Below, piece after piece: positions 29,048-37,454 of a stretch of 64,000 nt of DNA (position 1 is its first letter; each line of letters begins with the position of its first letter). Origin of the DNA: Proteobacteria bacterium 005FR1 (lineage in GTDB: Bacteria; Pseudomonadota; Gammaproteobacteria; Pseudomonadales; Cellvibrionaceae); NCBI GenBank assembly GCA_026192395.1, contig WACF01000001.1, positions 428,977 to 492,976 of the forward strand, read 5' to 3'. Made by a program: the position numbers and the translations under genes. The notes beneath the pieces were generated by a model that was not told the origin of the DNA, searched no databases, and saw only the letters and a list, made by a program, of their open reading frames with translations.

Positions 29048-31639
29048 TTAGGCGACAGTTTCGATCTGTACCGCCGCGATTCGCTTGCCTTCGTCAGCTG
29101 CTTTCTGGAAGGCCTCGATCTCATTGAAGTTGAGATAGCGATAGATGTCGCTTCCCATACTGTCGATCTTGTTGGCGTATTCCAGATACTCAGCCGGGGT
29201 CGGCAATTTGCCCAGTACCGCTGCCACCGCCGCCAGTTCCGCGGAGCCCAGGTACACGTTGGCACCATCGCCCAGGCGGTTCGGGAAGTTGCGGGTGGAA
29301 GTGGAGATTACCGTGCTCTTCGGTGCGACTCGCGCCTGGTTACCCATGCACAGAGAGCATCCCGGCATTTCCATGCGCGCGCCCTTGCGGCCGAATATGC
29401 TGAAGTAGCCTTCTTCCATCAGCTGATGCTCGTCCATTTTGGTGGGCGGCGCCAGCCACAGGCGGGTGGACAGCTCGTCGTCGGTAGACTCGAGCAGTTT
29501 GCCCGCGGCACGGAAGTGACCGATGTTGGTCATGCACGAACCGATGAACACTTCGTCGATCTTGTTGCCGGCAACTTCGGACAGCAGTTTCACGTCATCC
29601 GGGTCGTTCGGGCAGGCCACGATCGGCTCTTTGATTTCGTTCAGATCGATCTCGATCACGGCGGCGTATTCCGCATCCGCGTCGGCTTCCATCAGTTCCG
29701 GATTGGCCAGCCACTCTTCCATCTTGCGAGCGCGACGCTCCAGGGTGCGCACGTCACCGTAGCCTTGCTCGATCATCCAGCGCAGCATGGTGATGTTGGA
29801 GGTGAGATATTCCTTGATCGGCGCATCGTCCAGCTTGATGGTACAACCGGCGGCGGAACGCTCCGCGGAGGCGTCGGAGATTTCGAAAGCCTGCTCCACT
29901 TTCAGATCCGGCAGACCTTCAACTTCGAGAATACGGCCGGAGAAAATGTTCTTCTTGCCTTTCTTCTCGACGGTGAGCAGGCCTTGCTTGATCGCGTAGA
30001 GCGGAATCGCATTCACCAGATCGCGCAGGGTGACGCCGGGCTGACGCTCGCCCTTGAAGCGGACCAGAACGGATTCCGGCATGTCCAGCGGCATGATGCC
30101 GGTAGCGGCCGCGAAAGCCACCAGACCGGAACCGGCCGGGAAGGAGATGCCCAGCGGGAAGCGGGTGTGAGAGTCACCGCCGGTGCCCACGGTGTCGGGC
30201 AGCAGCATACGGTTCAACCAGCTGTGAATGATACCGTCACCGGGACGCAGGGACACACCACCGCGGTTCATGATGAAGTCGGGCAGCGTGTGCTGAGTTT
30301 CGACGTCCACCGGCTTCGGATAAGCCGCGGTGTGACAGAAGGATTGCATGGTCAGGTCGGCGGAGAAGCCGAGACAGGCCAGATCCTGCAGTTCGTCGCG
30401 GGTCATCGGGCCAGTGGTGTCCTGTGAGCCGACAGTGGTCATGCGCGGTTCGCAATAGGTGCCGGGGCGAACACCGTCCATGCCGCAGGCACGGCCAACC
30501 ATCTTCTGGGCCAGGGTGTAGCCCTTGCCGGTGTCGGCGGGCTGCTCGGGCTTGCGGAACAGGTCGGAGGGCTCCAGACCCAGAGACTCGCGAGCCTTGG
30601 CGGTCAGGCCGCGGCCGATGATCAGCGGGATGCGGCCACCGGCCTGAACTTCGTCCAGCAGAACCTGGGACTTCAGTTCGAATTCGGAGATAACGTCGCC
30701 GGCTTCGTTGAGAATCTTGCCTTCATAGGGACGGATTTCGATCACGTCGCCCATGTTCAGGTCGTCCACCGGTGCTTCGAATACCAGGGCACCCGCGTCT
30801 TCCATGGTGTTGTAGAAGATGGGGGCAACCTTGCCGCCGATGCAGATGCCGCCGCTGCGCTTGTTGGGCACGCCGGGGATGTCTTCACCGATGTACCAGA
30901 GAACGGAGTTGGTGGCGGACTTGCGGGAAGAGCCAGTGCCGACTACGTCGCCCACGAAGGACACGGGGTAGCCGGAGGCTTTGAGCTCTTCGATCTGCGC
31001 TTCTGCATTGGTCACGCCTTCGCGGGGCGACTTGTACATGGCCTTGGCATGCAGCGGAATGTCCGGGCGGGACCAGGCATCGGGAGCGGGGGAGAGGTCA
31101 TCGGTGTTGGTTTCACCAGTGACTTTGAAAACGATGGTTTTGATGCTTTCCGGCACGGCCTTGCGCTTGGTGAACCACTCGCCGGCGGCCCAGGATTCCA
31201 GAACTGCTTTGGCGTTGGCGTTACCGGCTTTGGCTTTTTCTTCCACGTCGTGGAAGGCATCGAACATCAGCAGAGTGTGCTTGAGTTCTTCGGCGGCCAG
31301 TGCGCCCAGCTCGGCATCATCCAGGGCATTAACCAGCGGCTCGATGTTGTAACCGCCGTGCATGTTGCCCAGCAGCTTGACGGCCTGCTTGCGATCAATC
31401 AGCGGAGAGCTGGCTTCGCCATTGATGATGGCGGAAAGAAAACCCGCTTTGACGTAGGCTGCCTGGTCCACGCCGGGCGGTACGCGGTTGGAAATCAGGT
31501 CCAGCAGCGTTTCTTCTTCGCCAGCCGGTGGGTTCTTCAGCAGTTCAACCAGTTCAGCAACTTGTTCCGGGTTCAGCGGTTTGGGGACCACACCCTCGGC
31601 AGCACGCTCGGCGACGTGTTTACGATAGGCTTCAAGCAC
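29048..31639 (-). CDS. acnB: Aconitate hydratase B
   Basis: An 863-residue enzyme, starting at a GTG at 31639 ([16 protein letters not shown]) with AAGGA at 7-nt spacing; the frame extends upstream but through repeat sequence. The AcnB-type domain order is seen: HEAT-like N-terminal domain (about 1-160), swivel domain with [19 protein letters not shown], then the catalytic core with [37 protein letters not shown] and [11 protein letters not shown] supplying the [4Fe-4S] cysteines. Length matches E. coli AcnB (865). It interconverts citrate and isocitrate in the TCA cycle and may bind its own mRNA when iron is low, as in E. coli. Confidence 0.96.
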   Translation of the reverse strand: MLEAYRKHVAERAAEGVVPKPLNPEQVAELVELLKNPPAGEEETLLDLISNRVPPGVDQAAYVKAGFLSAIINGEASSPLIDRKQAVKLLGNMHGGYNIEPLVNALDDAELGALAAEELKHTLLMFDAFHDVEEKAKAGNANAKAVLESWAAGEWFTKRKAVPESIKTIVFKVTGETNTDDLSPAPDAWSRPDIPLHAKAMYKSPREGVTNAEAQIEELKASGYPVSFVGDVVGTGSSRKSATNSVLWYIGEDIPGVPNKRSGGICIGGKVAPIFYNTMEDAGALVFEAPVDDLNMGDVIEIRPYEGKILNEAGDVISEFELKSQVLLDEVQAGGRIPLIIGRGLTAKARESLGLEPSDLFRKPEQPADTGKGYTLAQKMVGRACGMDGVRPGTYCEPRMTTVGSQDTTGPMTRDELQDLACLGFSADLTMQSFCHTAAYPKPVDVETQHTLPDFIMNRGGVSLRPGDGIIHSWLNRMLLPDTVGTGGDSHTRFPLGISFPAGSGLVAFAAATGIMPLDMPESVLVRFKGERQPGVTLRDLVNAIPLYAIKQGLLTVEKKGKKNIFSGRILEVEGLPDLKVEQAFEISDASAERSAAGCTIKLDDAPIKEYLTSNITMLRWMIEQGYGDVRTLERRARKMEEWLANPELMEADADAEYAAVIEIDLNEIKEPIVACPNDPDDVKLLSEVAGNKIDEVFIGSCMTNIGHFRAAGKLLESTDDELSTRLWLAPPTKMDEHQLMEEGYFSIFGRKGARMEMPGCSLCMGNQARVAPKSTVISTSTRNFPNRLGDGANVYLGSAELAAVAAVLGKLPTPAEYLEYANKIDSMGSDIYRYLNFNEIEAFQKAADEGKRIAAVQIETVA

Positions 31640-31825
31640 GACTCTTTCCTTCTGTTTATTGCGGTTACTCGCAGGGTCAGGATCGCTGCACCGCGAGGCT
31701 ATCGGTGACCCACACCGATGGCTGGGAAGCAGGAGGCCTGGGACTCCGCACCGGGGAGGGTACGGAACAACACCCCCATTGGGGGCGCGTATTCTACAAC
31801 GGACCGTGTTCAGTCTCCAGTCGAG

Positions 31826-31867
31826 GACTGGAGACGTGAGATGGGAGATGTGAGACGTGAGATGAGG
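31826..31867 (+). repeat. Heptamer tandem repeat, about six units (GAYGTGA type)
   Basis: In the 408-bp gap between acnB and the DUF1289 gene, six 7-nt units follow each other: GACTGGA, GACGTGA, GATGGGA, GATGTGA, GACGTGA, GATGAGG. Just before it lies a palindrome CTCCAGTCgagGACTGGAG (31815-31832). The rest of the gap includes the acnB leader (31640-31700). Confidence 0.8.
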
Positions 31868-31947
31868 TCGCGTGCGGTAGAAGCGCACGGGCGTGTGCCA
31901 CGAACAGGCTCAGAGGCCGCACGGACTGCGGGGCCTGGAGCTCTTTC

Positions 31948-31975
31948 GTCTCACATCTCACGTCTCACATCTCAC
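31948..31975 (-). repeat. Heptamer tandem repeat, four units, inverted relative to the first array
   Basis: Four units of RTCTCAC (GTCTCAC, ATCTCAC, GTCTCAC, ATCTCAC), which on the minus strand are GTGAGAY and match the array at 31826-31867. The two arrays face each other across about 80 bp and could pair over some 20 nt as a hairpin. Confidence 0.8.
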
Positions 31976-32047
31976 GCACAAACTGGCCACAGGCCACTCT
32001 GCTTGCCTACAATACCCAACATAAATCCCGCGAATGAAGTCCCAGCC

Positions 32048-32512
32048 ATGTCCCGACCTCCCCGAACCCCCTGCATTGGTATCTGCTCCACCGGAATCGG
32101 GGACGATGTTTGCCGCGGTTGCAAGCGTTTCGCCCAGGAGGTGATCGACTGGAATCGCTACAGCGTGGACGAACGCCAGGCGGTGCTGGACCGGCTGGAT
32201 CAGTTACTGGTCCAGGTGGTTCAAAGCAAGTTCGATCTGCTCGACCGTGAATTGCTGTTGAAGCAAATCCGCTATCAGCAGATTCCCTTCGACGAAAACA
32301 AGCCGGCGCATTGCTGGATCTTTGCTTTGCTGCGGCACGGGGCAGGGCAGATTGGAAAGCTAGAGGATTTCGGGGTTCGCCTGAAACCGGAATGGCAGCA
32401 GGTCTCCCTGGTGGAACTGAAAAGCCGGATCGATCAGGATTTCTACCAGCTCTCCTGCGCCTATTACGAGCGCTATATCCTGCCGGGAACCCGGGCCGCC
32501 CAGCCCAGCTGA
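32048..32512 (+). CDS. DUF1289 domain protein
   Basis: A 154-residue protein from the ATG at 32048. The N-terminal domain is DUF1289 (YdhL-like): TPCIGICSTGIGDDVCRGCKR, with four cysteines that may bind a metal or iron-sulfur cluster. A C-terminal helical part of about 100 residues (LDRELLLKQIRYQQIP ...) is not part of the minimal domain. Function is unknown; DUF1289 genes often sit near Fe-S or nucleoside genes. An in-frame start at 31718 is rejected because it would read through the heptamer repeats. Confidence 0.75.
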   Translation: MSRPPRTPCIGICSTGIGDDVCRGCKRFAQEVIDWNRYSVDERQAVLDRLDQLLVQVVQSKFDLLDRELLLKQIRYQQIPFDENKPAHCWIFALLRHGAGQIGKLEDFGVRLKPEWQQVSLVELKSRIDQDFYQLSCAYYERYILPGTRAAQPS

Positions 32513-32527
32513 GCGACCCGAGCTCGC

Positions 32528-33373
32528 TTACTTCCGACGGCGGCGCAGCAGGCGAAACACCAGCACGATGAGCGCCAGGGCAATCGCCCAGGGCAGCGCC
32601 CAGGCAATGGCAGTGACGATGCTGGAAGTACCGGAAGCGAGGTGATAGATGAAACGGTCGAAGGCTTCCTCGATCGGCGCAAGGAAGTTGTCCCGCCGAT
32701 CCGAGTAGAGATGAATGTTCAGCAGATCGAGATCTAGCCGCTTTTGCAGGTAATCCCGGTTGCTTTGCAGTTGTTCGATTTCGGACTGGATTCTGGCCAG
32801 CTCTGAATTTACCTTGATCAGTGATTCGACATCTCCCGCGGCGCTTTCTTCCAGGGCCTGCAGTCGCTCGCGGTAGGAGCGCAGCATCTCCAGGCGTTCG
32901 TCCACGTCCGTCACCACTTCGGTGAGATCTTCCGCCCGGGAGTTCTGTGAGGTGATTTCACCATCTTGCGCCGCGGTGCTGATCAATGGGTCGACACCTT
33001 CAGTTTGAATGCGCACCTGGATATTGGCACTCATGGAGTAGTCGTCTTCATTGAGGCTGGCATCCACCAGTGTGCAGCCGTAGAAGTTTTCCTGAGCGCA
33101 CCGCTCGACTGTCGCTTCGAATCTTTCCCGGATCGCGTCCTCCGGCAGCTCGATCCGGAAATAATGCTCAAGGGCCAGATAGGGGTTTTCGGCTTTCTGC
33201 GCGGCCATCCGGTCCGAGGCCACCATGCGCTGTGCCGCCTCCGGCGCACTGGCCATCTCCATTCCACGTGGGCTCGGGCCTTGCTCGCCACTGCAGGCGG
33301 TCAGGAGCACAGCGCCAAATGAGACAAGAAGAAAAACCGAAATACGACAGAAGAGGTGCATGGGTGTGTTCAT
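32528..33373 (-). CDS. DUF4349 domain lipoprotein with coiled coil and C-terminal membrane helix
   Basis: A 281-residue protein. The signal peptide ends at lipobox LLTAC (Cys27). A helical DUF4349 core follows, with a predicted coiled coil (about residues 150-220: DVDERLEMLRSYRERLQAL and IQSEIEQLQSNRDYL), then a membrane helix near the C-terminus and a basic RRRRK end. This fits an envelope protein anchored at both ends. The ATG at 33373 is preferred over one at 33361; neither has a strong ribosome site. It is convergent with the DUF1289 gene (15 bp apart). Function is unknown. Confidence 0.75.
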   Translation of the reverse strand: MNTPMHLFCRISVFLLVSFGAVLLTACSGEQGPSPRGMEMASAPEAAQRMVASDRMAAQKAENPYLALEHYFRIELPEDAIRERFEATVERCAQENFYGCTLVDASLNEDDYSMSANIQVRIQTEGVDPLISTAAQDGEITSQNSRAEDLTEVVTDVDERLEMLRSYRERLQALEESAAGDVESLIKVNSELARIQSEIEQLQSNRDYLQKRLDLDLLNIHLYSDRRDNFLAPIEEAFDRFIYHLASGTSSIVTAIAWALPWAIALALIVLVFRLLRRRRK

Positions 33374-33593
33374 AGGTTCTCGCTTGTTATCTGCAGAATC
33401 CGGCACGGTCGAAAGGGCCGGCTGGCGCCTAAGACCACATTGGCTGGGCGGAATTCCCCACCGGCCGCCAGCCTTAACAGCCCCGGCGGCTTCCTATACA
33501 CTATGCCGCCTTGTCGCGACCAGGGAGTCTGCCCAGGGCGTTTTCCCGCCAGCCGTCGCATGAAGGACTTTCTTTTGATCCCGGAGATTGACC

Positions 33594-34802
33594 ATGTCTG
33601 AAGCTTTTGTCTGTGATGCCATCCGAACCCCAATTGGTCGCTACGCCGGCGCCCTCGCGGCCGTCCGTCCCGACGACCTGGCGGCTCTGGTCATTAAGCG
33701 TTTGATGGAACGCAATCCCTCAGTGGATCAAACCCAGATCGAAGACATCATGTTCGGCTGCGTGAACCAGGCCGGTGAAGACAACCGCAACGTGGCTCGC
33801 ATGGCCGGTCTGCTGGCTGGTCTGCCCGTGGACGTGGCCGGCGTAACCCTGAACCGCCTGTGCGGCTCCGGTATGGATGCGGTAGGTACCGCAGCCCGTG
33901 CCATCAAGACCGGTGAAATGGATCTGATCATCGCTGGCGGTGTGGAATCCATGACTCGTTCACCCTATGTGATGGGCAAGGGAGAGGGGCCATTCTCCCG
34001 CAACTACGAGCTTCAGGACACTACCATGGGCTGGCGCTTCGTCAACCCGCTGCTGAAGGCCCAGTACGGCATCGATTCCATGCCGGAAACGGCGGAGAAC
34101 CTGGCGGAGAAGTACAACATTTCCCGTGAAGATCAGGACGCATTCGCCTACCGCAGTCAACAGCGCGCTGCCGCCGCCCAGGAAAGCGGCCGATTCGCCG
34201 AAGAGATCACCCCGGTGGAAATCCAGCGCCGCAAGCAGGATCCGCTGATCGTCGACAAGGACGAGCACATCCGCGCGAATACCACGCTGGAAGGTCTGGC
34301 AGCGCTCAAAGCTCCCTTCCGCAAAGAAGGTGGCACCGTGACCGCCGGTAATGCCTCCGGCATCAACGACGGCGCCTGCGCGGTACTGGTCGCTTCAGAA
34401 GCAGCGGCAAAAGCCCATGGCCTGACGCCGCGTGCCCGTATCGTGGCAATGCAGGTCGCTGGCGTCGAGCCGCGCATCATGGGCTACGGCCCGGTCCCAG
34501 CCGTGAAGAAGTTGCTGGCCAAGACCGGTCTGACCATGGATCAGATGGACGTCATCGAGCTGAACGAAGCGTTTGCCGCGCAGGCACTGTCGGTAACCCG
34601 CGGTCTCGGCATTCCCGACGACGCGGAATACCTGAACCCGAATGGCGGCGCTATCGCTCTGGGTCACCCGCTGGGTATGTCCGGCGCGCGCCTGGTTACC
34701 ACGGCCACTATCGAACTTCACAAGCGTCAGGCGAAGTACGCTCTCTGCACCATGTGTATCGGTGTGGGGCAGGGGATTGCCATGATTCTCGAACGCGTAT
34801 AA
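33594..34802 (+). CDS. Acetyl-CoA C-acyltransferase, 3-oxoadipyl-CoA thiolase (PcaF)-like
   Basis: A 402-residue thiolase starting at the ATG at 33594 (GGAG 7 nt upstream). The catalytic Cys90 lies in TLNRLCGSGMDA, the His in GGAIALGHPLGMSGARL and the second Cys in LCTMCIGVGQG. The N-terminal FVCDAIRTPIGRYAGALA, GCVNQAGEDNRNVARMA and DTTMGWRF closely follow PcaF/PaaJ, which cleave 3-oxoadipyl-CoA to succinyl-CoA and acetyl-CoA. No other beta-ketoadipate or phenylacetate gene is nearby, so a broader beta-oxidation role is possible. Confidence 0.85.
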   Translation: MSEAFVCDAIRTPIGRYAGALAAVRPDDLAALVIKRLMERNPSVDQTQIEDIMFGCVNQAGEDNRNVARMAGLLAGLPVDVAGVTLNRLCGSGMDAVGTAARAIKTGEMDLIIAGGVESMTRSPYVMGKGEGPFSRNYELQDTTMGWRFVNPLLKAQYGIDSMPETAENLAEKYNISREDQDAFAYRSQQRAAAAQESGRFAEEITPVEIQRRKQDPLIVDKDEHIRANTTLEGLAALKAPFRKEGGTVTAGNASGINDGACAVLVASEAAAKAHGLTPRARIVAMQVAGVEPRIMGYGPVPAVKKLLAKTGLTMDQMDVIELNEAFAAQALSVTRGLGIPDDAEYLNPNGGAIALGHPLGMSGARLVTTATIELHKRQAKYALCTMCIGVGQGIAMILERV

Positions 34803-34810
34803 GCAGTAAA

Positions 34811-34832
34811 GGGCGCAGCGAAGGCTGCGCCC
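34811..34832 (+). terminator. Strong GC hairpin after the thiolase gene
   Basis: A perfect 9-bp stem GGGCGCAGC ... GCTGCGCCC with a GAAG loop, 8 bp after the stop. The following bases (AATCTCTT) are only partly T-rich, so termination may be incomplete and miaE, starting 13 bp later, may be partly co-transcribed. Confidence 0.6.
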
Positions 34833-34845
34833 AATCTCTTCGCTG

Positions 34846-35454
34846 ATGTCACTCCAAACCATTCACGAATTCCTTCCCTGCGAAACCCCCGATGCCTGGG
34901 TCGAAAATGCCCTGGCCAATCAGGAATTGCTGCTGATCGACCACGCCAATTGCGAAAAAAAGGCGGCGAGTACGGCGATCAATCTGATGTATCGCTACGT
35001 GGAAGACGGCGAGCTGCTCAACAAAATGTCCCGGCTGGCCCGTGAAGAGTTGCGCCATTTCGAGCAAGTGATCGCGATCATGGCCGAGCGCGATATTGCC
35101 TACCGGCAGATCAGCGCATCCCGCTATGCGGCGGAGTTGCGCAAAAGTGTTGCCACCCATGAGCCGCAAAAATTGGTGGATACGCTGATTATCGGCGCCA
35201 TTATCGAAGCCCGTTCCTGCGAGCGTTTCGCCAAGCTGGCTCCCCATCTTGATCCCGTGCTGAGCAAGTTCTATTCATCGTTGCTCAAGTCTGAATCCCG
35301 CCACTTCCGGGATTATCTGAGTCTCGCCGAGAAGGTCGCCGGCGCCGATATTGCCGATCGTGTCGGGTTTTTTCTCAGTCGCGAGAAAACGCTGATCGAA
35401 TCGCCCGATGCTGAGTTTCGCTTCCACAGCGGTCCTGTCCTGGATGTCGCCTGA
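34846..35454 (+). CDS. miaE: tRNA-(ms2io6A)-hydroxylase MiaE
   Basis: A 202-residue di-iron hydroxylase of the ferritin-like fold. Iron ligands are in LIDHANCEKKAAS, REELRHFEQ and ESRHFRDY, with IIEARSCERF between them, the order expected for MiaE. It hydroxylates ms2i6A at position 37 of tRNAs that read UNN codons, using molecular oxygen, which fits an aerobic organism. The ATG at 34846 follows the thiolase hairpin. Confidence 0.9.
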   Translation: MSLQTIHEFLPCETPDAWVENALANQELLLIDHANCEKKAASTAINLMYRYVEDGELLNKMSRLAREELRHFEQVIAIMAERDIAYRQISASRYAAELRKSVATHEPQKLVDTLIIGAIIEARSCERFAKLAPHLDPVLSKFYSSLLKSESRHFRDYLSLAEKVAGADIADRVGFFLSREKTLIESPDAEFRFHSGPVLDVA

Positions 35455-35555
35455 TATTCATCCGTTCTCATGTAAAGCTTTTTCACTCTGCGCGCGGGCG
35501 CACTGGCCGGGTGATATGATGTCCGGCTCATCAGGACGGCCAACAGGAGTCGGTT

Positions 35556-36122
35556 ATGAAAGCGTTGCGTTACGGATCAAAAGCACGTATCGGTGTGTTT
35601 TCCAGTAGAGCCATCGCGGTGAGCGCGATGTGTTTGCTGTCATCGCTGGCCACAGCGCAAGACCTTAGCGCTTCGCTGGCCGATCCCGCCTGGACTGGAG
35701 ATGGCATTCCGCAAGGTCAGCAATGCCAGCGCTTCGGCGGTCAGAACCCGGAATCACCGGAAGTGAAAATAGAAAACATTCCGCAAGGCACGCAGGCGAT
35801 CGTGCTTGCTTTCAGTGATCGCAGTTTCGAACGCATGGACAATGGCGGTCACGGCATGGTGGCTTACAAGTTATCCGGCGAACACAGCGGTTCCGTTACA
35901 ATTCCCTCGGTGCCCGGCCACACCGAAAACCTCCCGAACGGTTTTTTCACTGTACAAGCCCACCAGGCTCCTGGTTGGGACAAAGCAGGAGCTTACCTGC
36001 CACCCTGTTCCGGCGGGCGAGGCAACAATTATTTCATCGATATCAAGGCCGTGAAGCTGGCCGGTGATCAGCAGGTGGGTGAAACCCTGGCTGAAACCAG
36101 CGTCAAGATGGCTACCTACTGA
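35556..36122 (+). CDS. Secreted PEBP-like (YbhB/YbcL family) protein
   Basis: A 188-residue protein with a signal peptide (about residues 1-35, ending ATAQ). The mature part matches the phosphatidylethanolamine-binding-protein fold: DGIPQGQQC, SPEVKIENIPQGTQAIVLAFSD, then GGHGMVAYKL (where PEBPs have the ligand-site HWV) and AYLPPCSGGRGNNYFI (where they have YxGPCPPxG). The tryptophan of the HWV motif is absent, so ligand binding may differ. Function is unknown. AACAGGAG lies close upstream of the ATG. Confidence 0.7.
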   Translation: MKALRYGSKARIGVFSSRAIAVSAMCLLSSLATAQDLSASLADPAWTGDGIPQGQQCQRFGGQNPESPEVKIENIPQGTQAIVLAFSDRSFERMDNGGHGMVAYKLSGEHSGSVTIPSVPGHTENLPNGFFTVQAHQAPGWDKAGAYLPPCSGGRGNNYFIDIKAVKLAGDQQVGETLAETSVKMATY

Positions 36123-36210
36123 CGGGGCGTGAAGGAGAAGCAGTATCAGTACCCTGGATCAATCAGACGCGGAACGGGCAGCCAGTAGCACCGCTGGTGA
36201 CAGTGGGAAG

Positions 36211-37437
36211 TTGCCGGTTTTTTACGGCTGGAAGGTGGTTGCCGCCATTCTGGTGGTGCTCACCTTCGCTTCCGGCCTCAGTTTCTATAACCACGCCGTA
36301 ATCCTCGAGGCGCTGGCTCGCAAGGACGTTTTTTCCGTAGAGTCGGCCTCATTGGCGGTGTCGTTGTTTTTCGTCAGTGGCGGAATTAGCGGACTTTATG
36401 TCGGCAAGTTGCTCGCGCGCTACGATGTTCGTTTGTGCATCACGGCGGGTGCGACGATCTGTGGCATTGCGATCGCCTCATTGGGCTTGGTGAGTTCGCT
36501 CTGGCAGCTCTACACGGTTTACATATTTTTCGGTGCTGGTTTTTCCGCCTCCGGTTTGCTGCCCGGCACTACGCTGGTTGCCCGTTGGTTTCACCGCAAG
36601 CGCGCGATGGCTCTCTCCATTGCCTCCACGGGTTTGTCGCTCGGCGGGGTCGTGATTACCCCGGCCAGTGCGGCACTTGTGGAAGCCGTTGGCCTGGAGG
36701 GAGCAGCACCGGTCATGGGACTTGCCTACATCATCGGCGTGATTCCGGTGACCTGGCTGTTCATTCGTACCAGCCCCGCGAGCATGGGATTGGGTGTGGA
36801 CGGCGGCCCGATGGAAAAGCCCGGCAGCGAACGGCCGGCCGATGGCGTAAGCTTCTCTGAAGCGCGGCGACATCGGTTTTTCTGGGGAATCTGCTTCGCC
36901 TACGTGTTTCTGATGCTGGCGCAGGTGGGCGGCATCGCTCACCAATACGGCCTGGCAAACGAGGTCATCACAAACGGACAGACTGCGCTGGCGCTCGCCA
37001 TTCTGCCCATCGCCAGTATCATCGGTCGACTGATCGGTGGCTGGCTGGTGGAGAACATGTCCATACGCGCTTTCGCGCTTGCAATGATGGTTTTCCAGGT
37101 AGTTTCGCTGTCGGTACTGAGCCTTTCCGAGGGAGTGGCAACGCTATTTCTTGGCCTGGCCCTGTTTGGGGTCAGCGTCGGTAATCTGCTGATGCTGCAG
37201 CCCTTGCTGATTGCGGAAGCTTTCGGCTTGCGCAACTACGCGCAAATTTTTTCCGCGGCCAATCTGATGTCCTCGCTCGGCACCGCCTGCGGTCCGGCGG
37301 CTTTGGGTCTGGCTTACTCCTTCTCCGGATCCTACACCTTGCCCTATCTGCTCGCGGCCAGCGCTGGCATTGCCGGCTTGCTGCTGTTTGCATCCGCCGG
37401 TCCGGTGGGGGCCACACGGGAGCAGGCGGGAGCCTGA
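36211..37437 (+). CDS. MFS permease, monocarboxylate/oxalate-formate-like
   Basis: A 408-residue protein with about 12 hydrophobic segments. N-terminal VFYGWKVVAAILVVLTFASGL and the loops LLARYDVRLC and RWFHRKRAMALSIASTG are typical of MFS carriers for monocarboxylates or organic anions. The standard start is a TTG at 36211 with no clear ribosome site. The frame stays open upstream to 36127, and an ATC at 36145 lies 7 nt after a perfect AAGGAG, so the true protein may begin there with 22 more residues. The 3' end is convergent with the fused methyltransferase gene (17 bp). Confidence 0.8.
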   Translation: MPVFYGWKVVAAILVVLTFASGLSFYNHAVILEALARKDVFSVESASLAVSLFFVSGGISGLYVGKLLARYDVRLCITAGATICGIAIASLGLVSSLWQLYTVYIFFGAGFSASGLLPGTTLVARWFHRKRAMALSIASTGLSLGGVVITPASAALVEAVGLEGAAPVMGLAYIIGVIPVTWLFIRTSPASMGLGVDGGPMEKPGSERPADGVSFSEARRHRFFWGICFAYVFLMLAQVGGIAHQYGLANEVITNGQTALALAILPIASIIGRLIGGWLVENMSIRAFALAMMVFQVVSLSVLSLSEGVATLFLGLALFGVSVGNLLMLQPLLIAEAFGLRNYAQIFSAANLMSSLGTACGPAALGLAYSFSGSYTLPYLLAASAGIAGLLLFASAGPVGATREQAGA

Positions 37438-37454
37438 ACAGCGCCGGTTTTAAG

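Noticed and set aside
31826-31975. Heptamer arrays as a small CRISPR
   Set aside because: Units are 7 nt without spacers; no cas genes occur in the window.
31718-32047. Extension of the DUF1289 protein by 110 residues
   Set aside because: The extra segment translates the heptamer repeats and has no family similarity; the ATG at 32048 starts the conserved domain.
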